From Herminiimonas contaminans (lineage in GTDB: Bacteria; Pseudomonadota; Gammaproteobacteria; Burkholderiales; Burkholderiaceae_D), in contig NZ_JADOEL010000003.1 in the NCBI RefSeq assembly GCF_015645465.1, positions 248,001 to 312,000 on the forward strand: a stretch of DNA of 64,000 bases. The letters are read 5' to 3'. Below the pieces are notes generated by a model. The model made no database searches and was not told the DNA's origin. It saw only the letters and a list, made by a program, of their open reading frames with translations. Both the position numbers and the translations under genes were made by a program. Below, one piece after another: positions 39,739-48,613 of the stretch; within the stretch, counting starts at the first letter, position 1, and the number at the start of each line of letters is the position of its first letter.

Positions 39739-39760
39739 TGCACCGTCTGCGGACGGTGCA
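39739..39760 (+). promoter_or_regulatory. Hairpin upstream of the pheST terminator/attenuator
   Basis: TGCACCGTC/GACGGTGCA with loop TGCG: a 9-bp perfect stem, without T-run, 13 nt upstream of the terminator hairpin. Confidence 0.5.
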
Positions 39761-39772
39761 GCAATATCCGAG

Positions 39773-39810
39773 CGGGGCAGGGTTCCATACCTATGCCCCG
39801 TTTTATTTTT
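39773..39810 (+). terminator. Terminator, possible attenuator, before pheS
   Basis: CGGGGCA/TGCCCCG encloses a 14-nt loop and runs into TTTTATTTTT. An ATG inside the stem opens a Phe-rich frame, so this may attenuate pheST in response to phenylalanyl-tRNA (see findings). Confidence 0.75.
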
Positions 39811-39853
39811 GCTTTCCTTTTCGGCTTCCTTGCAAAGGACGAGAACAAACCGC

Positions 39854-40870
39854 ATGAATCACCTCGAACAATTAGTCACCCAAGCCCAGACCGATTTCGC
39901 CGCCGCAGAAGATGCCGCCGCGCTGGAAAACGCGAAAGCGAAGTACCTCGGTAAAACGGGACAGATCACCGAACAAATGAAGAGCCTGGGCAAGCTCGCG
40001 CCGGAAGAGCGCAAGGCCCAGGGCGCTGTCATTAATTCCGCCAAAGAAAAGATAGAAGCAGCACTGACTGCGCGCCGCGATGCATTATCGAATGCACAGA
40101 TGGAAGCGCGTCTGAACGCAGAAGCTATCGACATCACCCTGCCAGGTCGCGGTCGCGGCACCGGCGGCATCCACCCGGTCATGCGCTCATGGCAGCGCGT
40201 GGAAGAAATCTTCGGTTCCATCGGCTTTGACGTTGCCGACGGCCCGGAAATTGAAAATGACTGGACCAATTTCACCGCATTGAACAGCCCGGAAAACCAT
40301 CCTGCGCGTTCGATGCAAGACACCTTCTACATCGAAGGCAAAGACACGCTCGGCAAGCCTTTGCTGCTGCGTACGCATACCAGCCCGATGCAAGTGCGCT
40401 ATGCGCGCATGAACAAGCCACCAATCAAAGTCATCGCGCCGGGTCGTACCTACCGTGTCGATAGCGATGCTACCCATTCGCCTATGTTCCATCAGGTCGA
40501 AGGCTTGTGGATCGATGAAAACATCAGCTTCGCTGACCTCAAGGGCGTCTACCTCAACTTCGTCAAAGCATTCTTTGAAACCGACGATTTGCAAGTACGT
40601 TTCCGTCCATCGTACTTCCCGTTCACCGAACCATCGGCTGAGATCGATATCGCTTTCGGTAGCGGACCGCTGAAAGGTCGCTGGCTGGAAGTATCTGGTG
40701 CGGGTCAGGTTCATCCTACCGTGCTGCGCAATATGGGTTTTGATCCGGAACAATTCATTGGCTTCGCGTTTGGCTCCGGCCTCGAACGCCTGACCATGCT
40801 GCGTTACGGCATCAATGATCTGCGCCTGTTCTACGAAGGCGATTTGCGGTTTCTCAAACAATTCAACTAA
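39854..40870 (+). CDS. pheS: Phenylalanyl-tRNA synthetase alpha subunit
   Basis: The 338-aa catalytic subunit has an N-terminal coiled coil. The class II core includes [40 protein letters not shown] and [14 protein letters not shown]. The ATG at 39854 (MNHLEQL) is preceded by AAAGGACGAG. The longer frame from 39809 is rejected because it would include the terminator T-tract. Confidence 0.97.
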   Translation: MNHLEQLVTQAQTDFAAAEDAAALENAKAKYLGKTGQITEQMKSLGKLAPEERKAQGAVINSAKEKIEAALTARRDALSNAQMEARLNAEAIDITLPGRGRGTGGIHPVMRSWQRVEEIFGSIGFDVADGPEIENDWTNFTALNSPENHPARSMQDTFYIEGKDTLGKPLLLRTHTSPMQVRYARMNKPPIKVIAPGRTYRVDSDATHSPMFHQVEGLWIDENISFADLKGVYLNFVKAFFETDDLQVRFRPSYFPFTEPSAEIDIAFGSGPLKGRWLEVSGAGQVHPTVLRNMGFDPEQFIGFAFGSGLERLTMLRYGINDLRLFYEGDLRFLKQFN

Positions 40871-40956
40871 AAGCAGTGACAAGCCGGAGCGTGCATGGGA
40901 TGTGCGCTCTGATTCTTTCTGTATTTTTGTGACGTCTGTGGCAAAAGGTTTTAATC

Positions 40957-43386
40957 ATGCAATTTTCCGAAAGCTGGCTCCGTACGATGGTCGATCCGAA
41001 CATGACTTCGGACGAATTGGCACACTTGTTGACGATGTCCGGCCTCGAGGTCGAAGAAGTCGAACCAGTCGCGCCGCCATTTTCGAATGTGGTAGTGGCA
41101 GAAGTATTGGAAGTCGCCAAGCATCCGAATGCTGATCGCTTGAATGTATGCCAGGTCAATGTCGGTACCGGCACCATGCTCAACATCGTCTGCGGTGCGC
41201 CTAATGTGCGCGCTGGCATGAAGGTGGTCTGTGCGATGGCTGGCGCTATCCTGCCGCCTGGTGAAGACGGCAAGCCATTCGAAATCAAGGTCGGCGCATT
41301 GCGCGGCGTTGAATCGCAGGGCATGTTGTGCTCGGCACGTGAACTGAAACTGTCGGACGAGCAGGGCGGCCTGATGGACTTGCCTGCTGATGCACCAGTC
41401 GGACAAAATTTCCGTGATTACTATCAACTGAACGACCTCAAGTTCACCATCAAGCTGACCCCGAACAAGGCAGACTGTCTGTCGGTTTTGGGCGTGGCAC
41501 GTGAAGTGTCGGCCCTGACCGGTACCGCGTTGAAAGTACCGACCTTCCAGCCGGTTGCAGCGACGATTACCGATGTATTGCCAGTCAAAGTATCGGCACC
41601 TGATTTGTGCGGTCGTTTTGCTGGTCGAATCATACGCGGCCTGAATGCCAAGGCGCAGACCCCGGACTGGATGAAGCAGCGCCTTGAGCGCAGCGGCCAG
41701 CGTCCGATCTCGGCACTGGTAGATATCTCCAACTATGTCATGCTGGAACTCGGCCGTCCTACGCACGTATTCGACCTGAGCAAAATCCACGGCGGACTGG
41801 ATGTACGCTGGGGCAAAAAAGGTGAGTCGCTGAAACTGTTGAATGGCAATACGGTTGTCATCGATGAGTGGATAGGCGTCATCGCGGACGACAAAGAAAT
41901 CGAATCGCTGGCCGGCATCATGGGTGGTGATGCCACCGCCGTATCGCTGGATACGCAAGACATCTACCTCGAAGCTGCATTCTGGTACCCGAATGCAATC
42001 CAGGGCCGTGGCCGTCGCTTTAACTTCTCTACCGATGCAGCCCATCGTTTTGAACGTGGTGTCGACTTCGCGACCATCGTTGAGCACATGGAGCGCATCA
42101 CCGCGCTGATCGTCGAAATCTGCGGTCAGAAAGAGCAGACCCAAGTCGGTCCTATCGATGACCACGTAGTGAACCTGCCTAAACGTGAGGCCGTCAGTGT
42201 GCGTACTGCACGTGCAGTCAAAGTCATAGGTGTACCGCTGACAGATGAGCAGATCGCTGACATCTTCACACGCCTCGGCCTCAGCTTCACGCACAAGGAT
42301 GGCGTGTTCTCAGTAACGCCGCCGTCATATCGCTTCGATATCGAAATCGAAGAAGACCTGATTGAAGAGATCGCACGCGTCTACGGTTTTGAAAACATTC
42401 CGGCCTTGCCACCAGTTGCGGCCAGTGCCATGCGCATCCCGCCGGAAAACACCCGCTCGCTGTTCACGATCCGTCGTCAACTGGCTGATGCGGATTACCA
42501 GGAAGTGGTCAACTTCAGTTTCGTCGAACAGGAATGGGAAGCGGATTTCGCCGGCAATACCAATCCGATCAAATTGCTGAATCCTATCGCCAGCCAGATG
42601 AGCGTCATGCGCTCTTCGATGATAGGCAGCCTGATCGCCAACGTGCGTTACAACCTGAATCGCAAAGTCAGCCGCATCCGCCTGTTTGAAATCGGTGCGA
42701 TCTACCTGCGCAACAACGTTGAGCAAGATGGTCCATTGTCGGTGGCCGGTTTCGACCAGCCTAAACGTGTGGCCGCGATTGCATACGGTTCGGTGGCTGA
42801 AGAGCAGTGGGGCATGGCCTCGCGCAACGTCGACTACTTCGATGTGAAGGCGGATCTGGAAGCCTTGTTTGCGCCGCAAACCTTAACATTTGTCAAAGTT
42901 GAGCATCCGGCATTGCATCCGGGACGCTCTGCCAGTATTTTGCTTAATGGTGAAGTAATTGGCTTTATCGGTGAATTGCATCCGCGCTGGCAGCAAAAAT
43001 ATGACCTGCCATTGGCGCCGGTATTGTTCGAAGTTAACGCCAGCGCATTGCAAAGTGTGGGCGTACCTTCCTACAAGGAAATTTCGAAATTCCCTGCGGT
43101 AACACGCGACCTTGCGCTGGTGGTCAAACAAGCGGTCCCCATGCAAGACCTGATGGATGCTTTTATTTCCGAAAAGAAATACAATCCAGTTTGCAATATT
43201 CTGCAAGTGGTTGTTTTATTTGATGAATATCGCGGGAAAGGTCTGGAGTCGGATGAAAAAAGCCTTGCTTTCCGCTTCACCTTACAAGATACTCAATTAA
43301 CCCTGCAAGACGATTTGGTTGATGCCGCAATGGCCGCATTTGTTGCTGCCGCCACTACGAAGCATGGGGCCAAATTGCGTGCATAA
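40957..43386 (+). CDS. pheT: Phenylalanyl-tRNA synthetase beta subunit
   Basis: The 809-aa beta subunit has the N-terminal tRNA-binding (EMAP-like) domain (about 40-150), the B3/B4 editing region, B5 and a C-terminal ferredoxin-like anticodon-binding domain ([14 protein letters not shown]). [14 protein letters not shown] is the standard start. It forms the alpha2beta2 enzyme with PheS. Confidence 0.97.
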   Translation: MQFSESWLRTMVDPNMTSDELAHLLTMSGLEVEEVEPVAPPFSNVVVAEVLEVAKHPNADRLNVCQVNVGTGTMLNIVCGAPNVRAGMKVVCAMAGAILPPGEDGKPFEIKVGALRGVESQGMLCSARELKLSDEQGGLMDLPADAPVGQNFRDYYQLNDLKFTIKLTPNKADCLSVLGVAREVSALTGTALKVPTFQPVAATITDVLPVKVSAPDLCGRFAGRIIRGLNAKAQTPDWMKQRLERSGQRPISALVDISNYVMLELGRPTHVFDLSKIHGGLDVRWGKKGESLKLLNGNTVVIDEWIGVIADDKEIESLAGIMGGDATAVSLDTQDIYLEAAFWYPNAIQGRGRRFNFSTDAAHRFERGVDFATIVEHMERITALIVEICGQKEQTQVGPIDDHVVNLPKREAVSVRTARAVKVIGVPLTDEQIADIFTRLGLSFTHKDGVFSVTPPSYRFDIEIEEDLIEEIARVYGFENIPALPPVAASAMRIPPENTRSLFTIRRQLADADYQEVVNFSFVEQEWEADFAGNTNPIKLLNPIASQMSVMRSSMIGSLIANVRYNLNRKVSRIRLFEIGAIYLRNNVEQDGPLSVAGFDQPKRVAAIAYGSVAEEQWGMASRNVDYFDVKADLEALFAPQTLTFVKVEHPALHPGRSASILLNGEVIGFIGELHPRWQQKYDLPLAPVLFEVNASALQSVGVPSYKEISKFPAVTRDLALVVKQAVPMQDLMDAFISEKKYNPVCNILQVVVLFDEYRGKGLESDEKSLAFRFTLQDTQLTLQDDLVDAAMAAFVAAATTKHGAKLRA

Positions 43387-43405
43387 ACAGGCAGGGACTA
43401 ACGAT

Positions 43406-43819
43406 ATGAATGACGTGAATTCAGCCGAACTCCAATCCGTATTAGCTGCTGATCTCAACCGTGCGATGTTGGAGGCACAAGTACGCTCACAAGCGGAAAA
43501 AAACCTCCCTACATTGACCAAGGCTGAGCTGGCGGAATTGCTGTTTGAACAAGTCGGTTTGAACAAACGCGAGGCCAAGGATATGGTCGAGACTTTCTTC
43601 GACGAAATCCGTAACGCACTGGAACGTGGCGAATCGGTCAAATTGTCCGGTTTCGGCAATTTCCAGTTGCGTGACAAGCCACAGCGTCCTGGTCGCAATC
43701 CGAAGACCGGGGAAGAAATCCCGATTACCGCACGCCGGGTCGTGACTTTCCACGCCAGCCAGAAGCTCAAGGGCATGGTGGAAGATTCCAGCCAACAGCC
43801 GCTCGTGCAAACAGCCTGA
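43406..43819 (+). CDS. ihfA: Integration host factor alpha subunit, extended N-terminus
   Basis: The 137-aa product carries the full IHF alpha core: [20 protein letters not shown], the DNA-bending arm with the intercalating Pro in [18 protein letters not shown], and [11 protein letters not shown] bends DNA in recombination, replication and transcription, including phage integration. Compared with E. coli (99 aa) it has about 35 extra N-terminal residues, as seen in beta-proteobacteria. The ATG at 43406 is chosen because the 43319 frame overlaps pheT. Confidence 0.93.
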   Translation: MNDVNSAELQSVLAADLNRAMLEAQVRSQAEKNLPTLTKAELAELLFEQVGLNKREAKDMVETFFDEIRNALERGESVKLSGFGNFQLRDKPQRPGRNPKTGEEIPITARRVVTFHASQKLKGMVEDSSQQPLVQTA

Positions 43820-43823
43820 TTAG

Positions 43824-44216
43824 ATGAACGAACGGATCCAGAAACCAGAATTGGTTGCGTTGCCGCCAATTCCCGCCAAGCGTTACTTCACCATCGGTGA
43901 AGTCAGCGAATTGTGCGGGGTGAAGCCACACGTCCTGCGCTATTGGGAGCAGGAATTCACGCAACTGAAACCAGTCAAGCGTCGTGGTAACCGTCGCTAT
44001 TACCAGCATCATGAAGTGCTGTTGATACGTCGCATACGTGAACTCTTGTACGAACAAGGTTTCACCATCAGCGGTGCACGTAACAAACTCGATAGCCGCA
44101 TCCTGGAAGCAGGTGGCGATGATGATGTGGTGCCGGACAGCGGACCTACGGTAGATGCGGATGAACTCAGCGCTATTCGTAATGAGCTGGTTGAGATACT
44201 GGCGCTGCTGAAATAA
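43824..44216 (+). CDS. MerR family transcriptional regulator
   Basis: The 130-aa product has a MerR helix-turn-helix and wing (RYFTIGEVSELCGVKPHVLR, then YWEQEFTQLKPVKRRGNRRYY) and a short C-terminal part ending in a leucine-rich helix. There is no metal-binding Cys set. It is regularly linked to ihfA in proteobacteria, 4 nt away here, with unknown targets. Confidence 0.9.
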   Translation: MNERIQKPELVALPPIPAKRYFTIGEVSELCGVKPHVLRYWEQEFTQLKPVKRRGNRRYYQHHEVLLIRRIRELLYEQGFTISGARNKLDSRILEAGGDDDVVPDSGPTVDADELSAIRNELVEILALLK

Positions 44217-44263
44217 GGCGGATGGAAGAATAAAACGGCTCGTGTATAACTGAGCCGGAAATG

Positions 44264-44305
44264 AAAAAGGGTTGTCAGCGAAATGCTGCAACCCTTTTTG
44301 TTTTT
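44264..44305. terminator. Bidirectional terminator between merR and tRNA-Pro remnant
   Basis: AAAAAGGGTTG/CAACCCTTTTT with an inner CAGC/GCTG stem works on both strands: for merR rightward and for the original leftward tRNA-Pro. Confidence 0.85.
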
Positions 44306-44353
44306 TGGTCGGGACGGTGTGATTCGAACACACGACCCCTTGCACCCCATGCA
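44306..44353 (-). pseudogene. 3' fragment of tRNA-Pro(GGG) = left attachment site
   Basis: Read leftward, the sequence gives anticodon loop ATGGGGT (anticodon GGG), the 3' anticodon stem GCAAG, T arm GTGTG-TTCGAAT-CACAC, 3' acceptor CGTCCCG and ACCA (44306-44309). There is no 5' acceptor CGGGACG or D arm; instead phage DNA begins, and the second pair of the anticodon stem is a C-A mismatch. So only about 48 nt of the gene remain. The intact tRNA should be rebuilt at the far (right) end of the prophage. Confidence 0.88.
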
Positions 44354-44400
44354 GGGCTTTTTCGCGCTAAGAGCCTTTGTTTTCAACGCTCTTTCTGTTC

Positions 44401-44478
44401 ACTGTCTAATATACAGTGGTTTATAAACGATGCTGCAACCCGCATGGCAGCGTGTTGCATATTTCGATATTAGACAGT
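44401..44478. repeat. 12-bp perfect inverted repeat beside attL
   Basis: ACTGTCTAATAT (44401-44412) and ATATTAGACAGT (44467-44478) flank 54 bp that contain a second inverted pair, TGCAAC/GTTGCA. The right copy covers the integrase stop codon. They may be integrase arm sites or a hairpin ending the integrase transcript. Confidence 0.7.
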
Positions 44479-45636
44479 TTTTTTGCTATCCAGCCAGGGT
44501 AATGGCAGGTCAATTGCTGACCTTTCTGGTACCGATTCTTTGATGTAAATCTCGGAAGTTTTGCCGGACGTGTGAGCAAGCCTGGTTTGAATGGCTTTCA
44601 TATTTTCGCCAGCTTTGGCTGCATCGGTTGCACCCAATGCGCGCAGGTCGCGGAACTGGATCCGTTCGTCTGGAGATGAATCCTTGTCGATTCCAATGCG
44701 ATCGCGTGCCCGGTCCCACATCGAGAACAAGCCGCTTTTCGTGTATGGCTTGCCGTCACGCGTAGGGAACAGATAAGGCGTAATCAGGGGTTGCCCCTTG
44801 ACCTTGTATTCCTTTTTAATTTCCCGCGCTCTATCAAGCACCTCGGCGATCTGGGGCGTAATGAAAATATCCACCGTCTTACCGCTGGACTTCATCGTCT
44901 TGCTTGGCTTGAAGCGGATATAGTCGCCGTCAATCTGTTGTTCTTTCAGCGTCCGGACATCGATCGCACGTTGCCACAGCAGGTAAGCAATATCGACCAG
45001 GCAGCCAAACATAGGGCCGCTTGCAATGGCAAAGCTTTTGCCGGTGTTCTTGTTTGGCATACTCATCATGCCGGCGGCTCTAATACGCTTCACCTGGTCA
45101 TGAGTGGGCAGCACTTCGCGTCTGGTGGTCTGATAGCCGGAAAGGTCGATCTGATCTATCGGGTTGTCCTGACGCAGACCAAGCTCGGAAATGATGAACT
45201 TGAATAATCGGCGTGCCAGTGCGGTGTACTTTTGAGCGGTGTTCTGCTTGTCCGCGAAATTGTCGCGCAGGAATTCAGCCCATGACTTAGTTGTCACCTG
45301 GGCCGCGCTGAAATCCTCGAATGCCGTGGCGATTGTGTCTAGGTAGTTACGATATGTCGCTTGTGTCTCTGTGCTGTAGCGCCCGAGTTTGATCAGTTTG
45401 AACTGGTTGCACACGTCCGGCATGCTACCCGCTATTGATTTCTTGTCTTGCAGAAGCTGGCCCAGCACCTGCAGCATTGCCGGTTCACCGTCGGCAACTG
45501 ACCCGAGCCTGATCCACTTGCGCGGGGTGCCGTCTTTGGGGTCGGGAATCGGTTCAGGCGAGACGAAGTGATACGCGCCGTGCTTAATGTACACGCGGCG
45601 CGGCAATCCTTTTCCGGTCTTTCTGGCTCGGTTCAT
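44470..45636 (-). CDS. int: Tyrosine-type phage integrase
   Basis: The 388-aa recombinase has a SAM-like core-binding domain (about 85-150) and a C-terminal catalytic domain. Catalytic candidates are Arg223 (WQRAIDV), Lys246 (KPSKT), Arg332 in FRDLRALG, His355 (LAHTS) and nucleophile Tyr364 (SEIYIK). The usual His of box II is Arg here (RDLR rather than HDLR), as in many phage integrases. The start overlaps the DUF4224 gene stop (ATGA). It lies next to the tRNA-Pro remnant and should catalyse integration there. Confidence 0.93.
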   Translation of the reverse strand: MNRARKTGKGLPRRVYIKHGAYHFVSPEPIPDPKDGTPRKWIRLGSVADGEPAMLQVLGQLLQDKKSIAGSMPDVCNQFKLIKLGRYSTETQATYRNYLDTIATAFEDFSAAQVTTKSWAEFLRDNFADKQNTAQKYTALARRLFKFIISELGLRQDNPIDQIDLSGYQTTRREVLPTHDQVKRIRAAGMMSMPNKNTGKSFAIASGPMFGCLVDIAYLLWQRAIDVRTLKEQQIDGDYIRFKPSKTMKSSGKTVDIFITPQIAEVLDRAREIKKEYKVKGQPLITPYLFPTRDGKPYTKSGLFSMWDRARDRIGIDKDSSPDERIQFRDLRALGATDAAKAGENMKAIQTRLAHTSGKTSEIYIKESVPERSAIDLPLPWLDSKKTV

Positions 45637-45839
45637 TTGCGTATTGGCTTGAGTTTTGGTTCGTCTGCAGCCGCTACTGTAGTAGGGTGCACCATGTGCA
45701 TACGCAGCACCAGGACGCTGTTATCTGGCCTGCGGCGTGCCGGTATGCCTAAACTCTTCAAGACTTCCAGCTGCTTGGTAGGGCGCGCGTAGCCGGTAAT
45801 TTCGTGAATTTCGATGTCTGAAAGGGCAAGGTCTGTCAT
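45633..45839 (-). CDS. DUF4224-like small phage protein
   Basis: The 68-aa product (MTDLALSDIEIHEITGYARP, then TKQLEVLKSLGIPARRRPD) resembles DUF4224 proteins found beside phage integrases. A role as recombination directionality factor is only inferred from position. ATGA overlaps both neighbours. The longer upstream frame from 45944 is rejected because it would overlap the HNH gene. Confidence 0.75.
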   Translation of the reverse strand: MTDLALSDIEIHEITGYARPTKQLEVLKSLGIPARRRPDNSVLVLRMHMVHPTTVAAADEPKLKPIRK

Positions 45840-46264
45840 GATTTTTCCTCGAAAAGATCGCCAATCGCCTTGCGTTCTCGCCTTGTAGCGCGTGCGTTCA
45901 TAGCATGGTGTGCTGCGTCGTAACGCAGATGGCAGCGCTGGCACCAGGCGCGCAAGTTTTCCGGTTCGCAGTTCTCTGGAGTGTGGTCAAGGTGTGCAAT
46001 CGTGAGGACGATGTCCACGCCTTTCCAGTCTGTTTCGTAGTCGGTCATGTGGCATCTGCCGAGCGCTTCGCCCGTATCTGCACAAAATACTCTGCCATCT
46101 CCGAGCATGTATGTGTCGGCGTCATCACCTTTGCCGCGCACAATTCGTTCGCCGTTCTTGACGAAACAATTTTCGCAGCAGTGACCGGCACGCTCAAGGA
46201 TGCTAGCGCGAATCTCCTTCCAGTTGGCCGGGTACCGCGCTTTGTTTTCTGGTTTGATCGGCAT
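45836..46264 (-). CDS. HNH-type phage protein
   Basis: The 142-aa product has a zinc-ribbon Cys set (HCCENC and WCQRCH) around an HNH-like core (IAHLDHTPENCEPENL, CHLRYDAAHH). HNH proteins cut DNA in packaging, restriction or homing. Here the location beside integrase rather than terminase leaves the role open. Confidence 0.75.
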   Translation of the reverse strand: MPIKPENKARYPANWKEIRASILERAGHCCENCFVKNGERIVRGKGDDADTYMLGDGRVFCADTGEALGRCHMTDYETDWKGVDIVLTIAHLDHTPENCEPENLRAWCQRCHLRYDAAHHAMNARATRRERKAIGDLFEEKS

Positions 46265-46266
46265 GG

Positions 46267-46515
46267 TTATACCTCCGTGGACGCTTCAATTCTCTGTGCT
46301 GCTTTCTTGATCATGCTGTTGAACCAGCGTCGTATGCAGTACGAACGGGCAATCGATATTGCCGTGTATATCAATCCGAGTTTCAGGTTTGTGGCTGCAG
46401 ATAGCTGCCAACCGAACAAAGGGAAAATCAGGGCATTCGCCGAAAAGTTGATTGCGAAACCGATCAGTACATTAATAATCGCCTCGATCAAAGAACCTCG
46501 TTTCGTCTGGCTCAT
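46267..46515 (-). CDS. Small phage membrane protein (DUF7220-like)
   Basis: The 82-aa product has two hydrophobic segments (about 12-32 and 40-56) and an amphipathic basic tail. The start MSQTKRGSLIEAIINVLIGF and the ...IARSYCIRRWFN segment resemble a family of small phage membrane proteins of unknown role. It overlaps the upstream gene by 4 nt (ATGA). Confidence 0.65.
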   Translation of the reverse strand: MSQTKRGSLIEAIINVLIGFAINFSANALIFPLFGWQLSAATNLKLGLIYTAISIARSYCIRRWFNSMIKKAAQRIEASTEV

Positions 46516-47450
46516 GGCTTCACCCCATCGGCTTGCGGTTGCGCGGTAGGGGCGGCAGACTTCAGGGCGCGGATGTCTTCAGCAAGTTCAGTCATTTCCC
46601 CGACATAAATTTCGCCATCGCCCGGGAACTCCACTGCCCCCGTGTCGCGATCATAAATTCCATGGTCGTCAACATAGTCTTGAACCTTTTGCTCAATCAG
46701 CTTCGCAGCTTTCTCGATGCCTTCTTCCAGCGCAGCATCACGCACTGCCGCCACATCAGCCTGTGCCGATGGTTGCGAGGCGAGTAGGGCGCGGGCTTGC
46801 CATGCTTCCCAGCAGCTCAAAGTGTAGCCATCAACATATACAGACCCATCGCCATGCCATTTATTGGTGCTGTAGCCTTTGCGAACGCACCATTGTTCAA
46901 ACGCTGCGCGCTCATCCGTCAGCGCCTTGGCTTGTACTGGCTGATTGGTGGATGCGTAGCGACGACCAGCAAGCCACCCATGACGCGCCATATCTATTTC
47001 AGAAACCTCGCCTTCAACTGGCGCTTCTTTTTCGTACCACTCAGCAAAGGCTTCGTATTCGTCTTGCGCTGGCGTCAAATCTTTCAGCGCCTTGGCTTGT
47101 ACTGGCTGATCGACCGGCACTGAATAGAGGGTATTCAGCCCCGGGCGCAGTAACGTGTCATCCGGCACGGTGCCAGATATTTCCCAGCACTTACGACCAC
47201 GGTTCATGTAGACCTGAACCTGCTCGACTGGCTCACTACTGGCGGCTACCTCCTGTTGAGGGGTTGCGGCCAGCAGTTCAGTGATCTGCATGATCAGCGC
47301 GCGCTCTGGCCGTCCTGGTATCTTCTTCCAACGGTTCGCCAGGTATTCAAGGCAATCGTCCAGCGTCATGTCGTCGCGCTCATGGCGGTGATAGGTCAGC
47401 TTTTCGAGGATGTCTGGACGTGCTGCCTGGTCGGTCTGTATGGTGGTCAT
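46512..47450 (-). CDS. Modular phage protein with internal repeats
   Basis: The 312-aa product is not recognised as a whole. It is built of phage-type cassettes: an N-terminal helical part, then two modules each beginning QPVQAKAL and followed by a Trp-rich segment (EYEAFAEWYEKE..., AAFEQWCVRKGY...SCWEAWQARALL). An acidic C-terminus follows. The repeat is also exact at DNA level. Such composite proteins are common in the b-region of temperate phages and have no known function. Confidence 0.65.
   Translation of the reverse strand: MTTIQTDQAARPDILEKLTYHRHERDDMTLDDCLEYLANRWKKIPGRPERALIMQITELLAATPQQEVAASSEPVEQVQVYMNRGRKCWEISGTVPDDTLLRPGLNTLYSVPVDQPVQAKALKDLTPAQDEYEAFAEWYEKEAPVEGEVSEIDMARHGWLAGRRYASTNQPVQAKALTDERAAFEQWCVRKGYSTNKWHGDGSVYVDGYTLSCWEAWQARALLASQPSAQADVAAVRDAALEEGIEKAAKLIEQKVQDYVDDHGIYDRDTGAVEFPGDGEIYVGEMTELAEDIRALKSAAPTAQPQADGVKP
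46919..47110. repeat. 27-bp exact direct repeat in the modular phage gene
   Basis: The 27 bp at 46919-46945 recur without change at 47084-47110, 165 bp (55 codons) apart, and encode the QPVQAKAL module boundary. This suggests recent duplication or recombination between modules. Confidence 0.85.
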
Positions 47451-47485
47451 GTTAGGATGCCTTTCTCACTACTTTGGAGGCTGAA

Positions 47486-47662
47486 ATGTCAAATGAAATT
47501 CGCGAAATTTGGACAAGATTCGACGAGTTGATCGCAAAGTCGGCAAATCCCGATACCAGTGCGGTCGTACAGGCGATCAAGCTGCAAACCGAGTTTATGA
47601 ACATTCGCCTTGCGCAGATGGAGCAGTCACTGGCATCGATAGCAAGAGGCGTAGGAAAGTAG
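47486..47662 (+). CDS. Small helical phage protein
   Basis: The 58-aa product (MSNEIREIWTRFDELIAKSA..., ending SLASIARGVGK) is probably helical with a heptad-like C-terminal half. GGAGG lies 7 nt before the ATG at 47486, which favours it over the in-frame 47474 start. It runs against its neighbours on the leftward arm. Unrecognised. Confidence 0.55.
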   Translation: MSNEIREIWTRFDELIAKSANPDTSAVVQAIKLQTEFMNIRLAQMEQSLASIARGVGK

Positions 47663-47666
47663 CTCT

Positions 47667-48581
47667 TCATACGACCCTCGCAATCTCTTGAATGATGTCC
47701 CGAGCCACCAGCGGCACGACTGCGTTGCCGAGCATGTGCATGGCTGTGCGCTTGTTTTCTGGCAGCTTGTAGTCGGTTGGGAAGCCCATTGCCGCACGGG
47801 CTTCCTGCACTGACAGCATGCGCATACGGTCACCATCGACTATTGCGTGTCGGTCGCGGGTAGTGATTGTCCCGATAGGGCGGTGGAGCGATCTGCCGCC
47901 TTTTTCATTCCCGTAGTAGCTGCTGATGAATCTGTCACCGTGTACACGACGACCGGCGGCAATGCGTGAAAGTGTGGCCGTAGCGCGCCCAGGCTTTTCG
48001 ATTGGCTGCCAATTACCAGCATTGAAATCCACGAAGCTGCTTGCCGGAACGTGTTCCCGCTTTTGCAAATTCAAGACGAGCGGGTGCTTAGCCCTAACCA
48101 TCACAATAAACAGCCGTTCCCTATGCTGTGGCGCGCCTTGGTCGGCCGCATCGACAATGGTAGGGGTGAGGCAGTAGCCCATTGATTCCATTGCCTGGCG
48201 CCACGCGGGAAATAGCGTCCAGCGCATGAACTCTGGCACGTTCTCAACCACAGACAAGTACGGACGATGAAATTCCGCCGACGAAACCACCGACCAAGCT
48301 GTAGACCGGCTTGCATCGTGCTGCGGGTTGCCGTCTTCTTTGCCACGCGCCCGGCTATGTCCCTGGCAGCACGGCGAGGCAAGCATAATGTCGTGCGCCG
48401 GTACTTGCTCCCATCGGGCTTGATGCAAGTCCTGGCAAACGTGCTGCGCGCCCGGATGGTTTAAAGCGTGGGTATTGACCGCATCCTGCCAGTGGTTTGC
48501 AGCCCATACGACTTTGCATCCGGCCATTGTCGCGCCGGTGCTGAAACCGCCTGCGCCTGCGAATAAGTCAATGGCATTCAT
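47667..48581 (-). CDS. Phage C5-cytosine DNA methyltransferase
   Basis: The 304-aa methyltransferase has motif I DLFAGAGGFSTG, motif IV ASPCCQGHS (catalytic Cys 72), motif VI ENV (113-115), motif VIII QHRERL (152-157), motif IX RPIGTITT and motif X GNAVVPLVA. The usual PPCQ is PCCQ here. No restriction gene is adjacent, so it is an orphan enzyme, probably protecting phage DNA. The longer frame from 48707 is rejected; the ATG at 48581 has GGGAGG upstream. The target sequence is unknown. Confidence 0.9.
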   Translation of the reverse strand: MNAIDLFAGAGGFSTGATMAGCKVVWAANHWQDAVNTHALNHPGAQHVCQDLHQARWEQVPAHDIMLASPCCQGHSRARGKEDGNPQHDASRSTAWSVVSSAEFHRPYLSVVENVPEFMRWTLFPAWRQAMESMGYCLTPTIVDAADQGAPQHRERLFIVMVRAKHPLVLNLQKREHVPASSFVDFNAGNWQPIEKPGRATATLSRIAAGRRVHGDRFISSYYGNEKGGRSLHRPIGTITTRDRHAIVDGDRMRMLSVQEARAAMGFPTDYKLPENKRTAMHMLGNAVVPLVARDIIQEIARVV

Positions 48582-48613
48582 GCTACGATCCCTCCCAAAA
48601 TAGGGAGAGAAGA

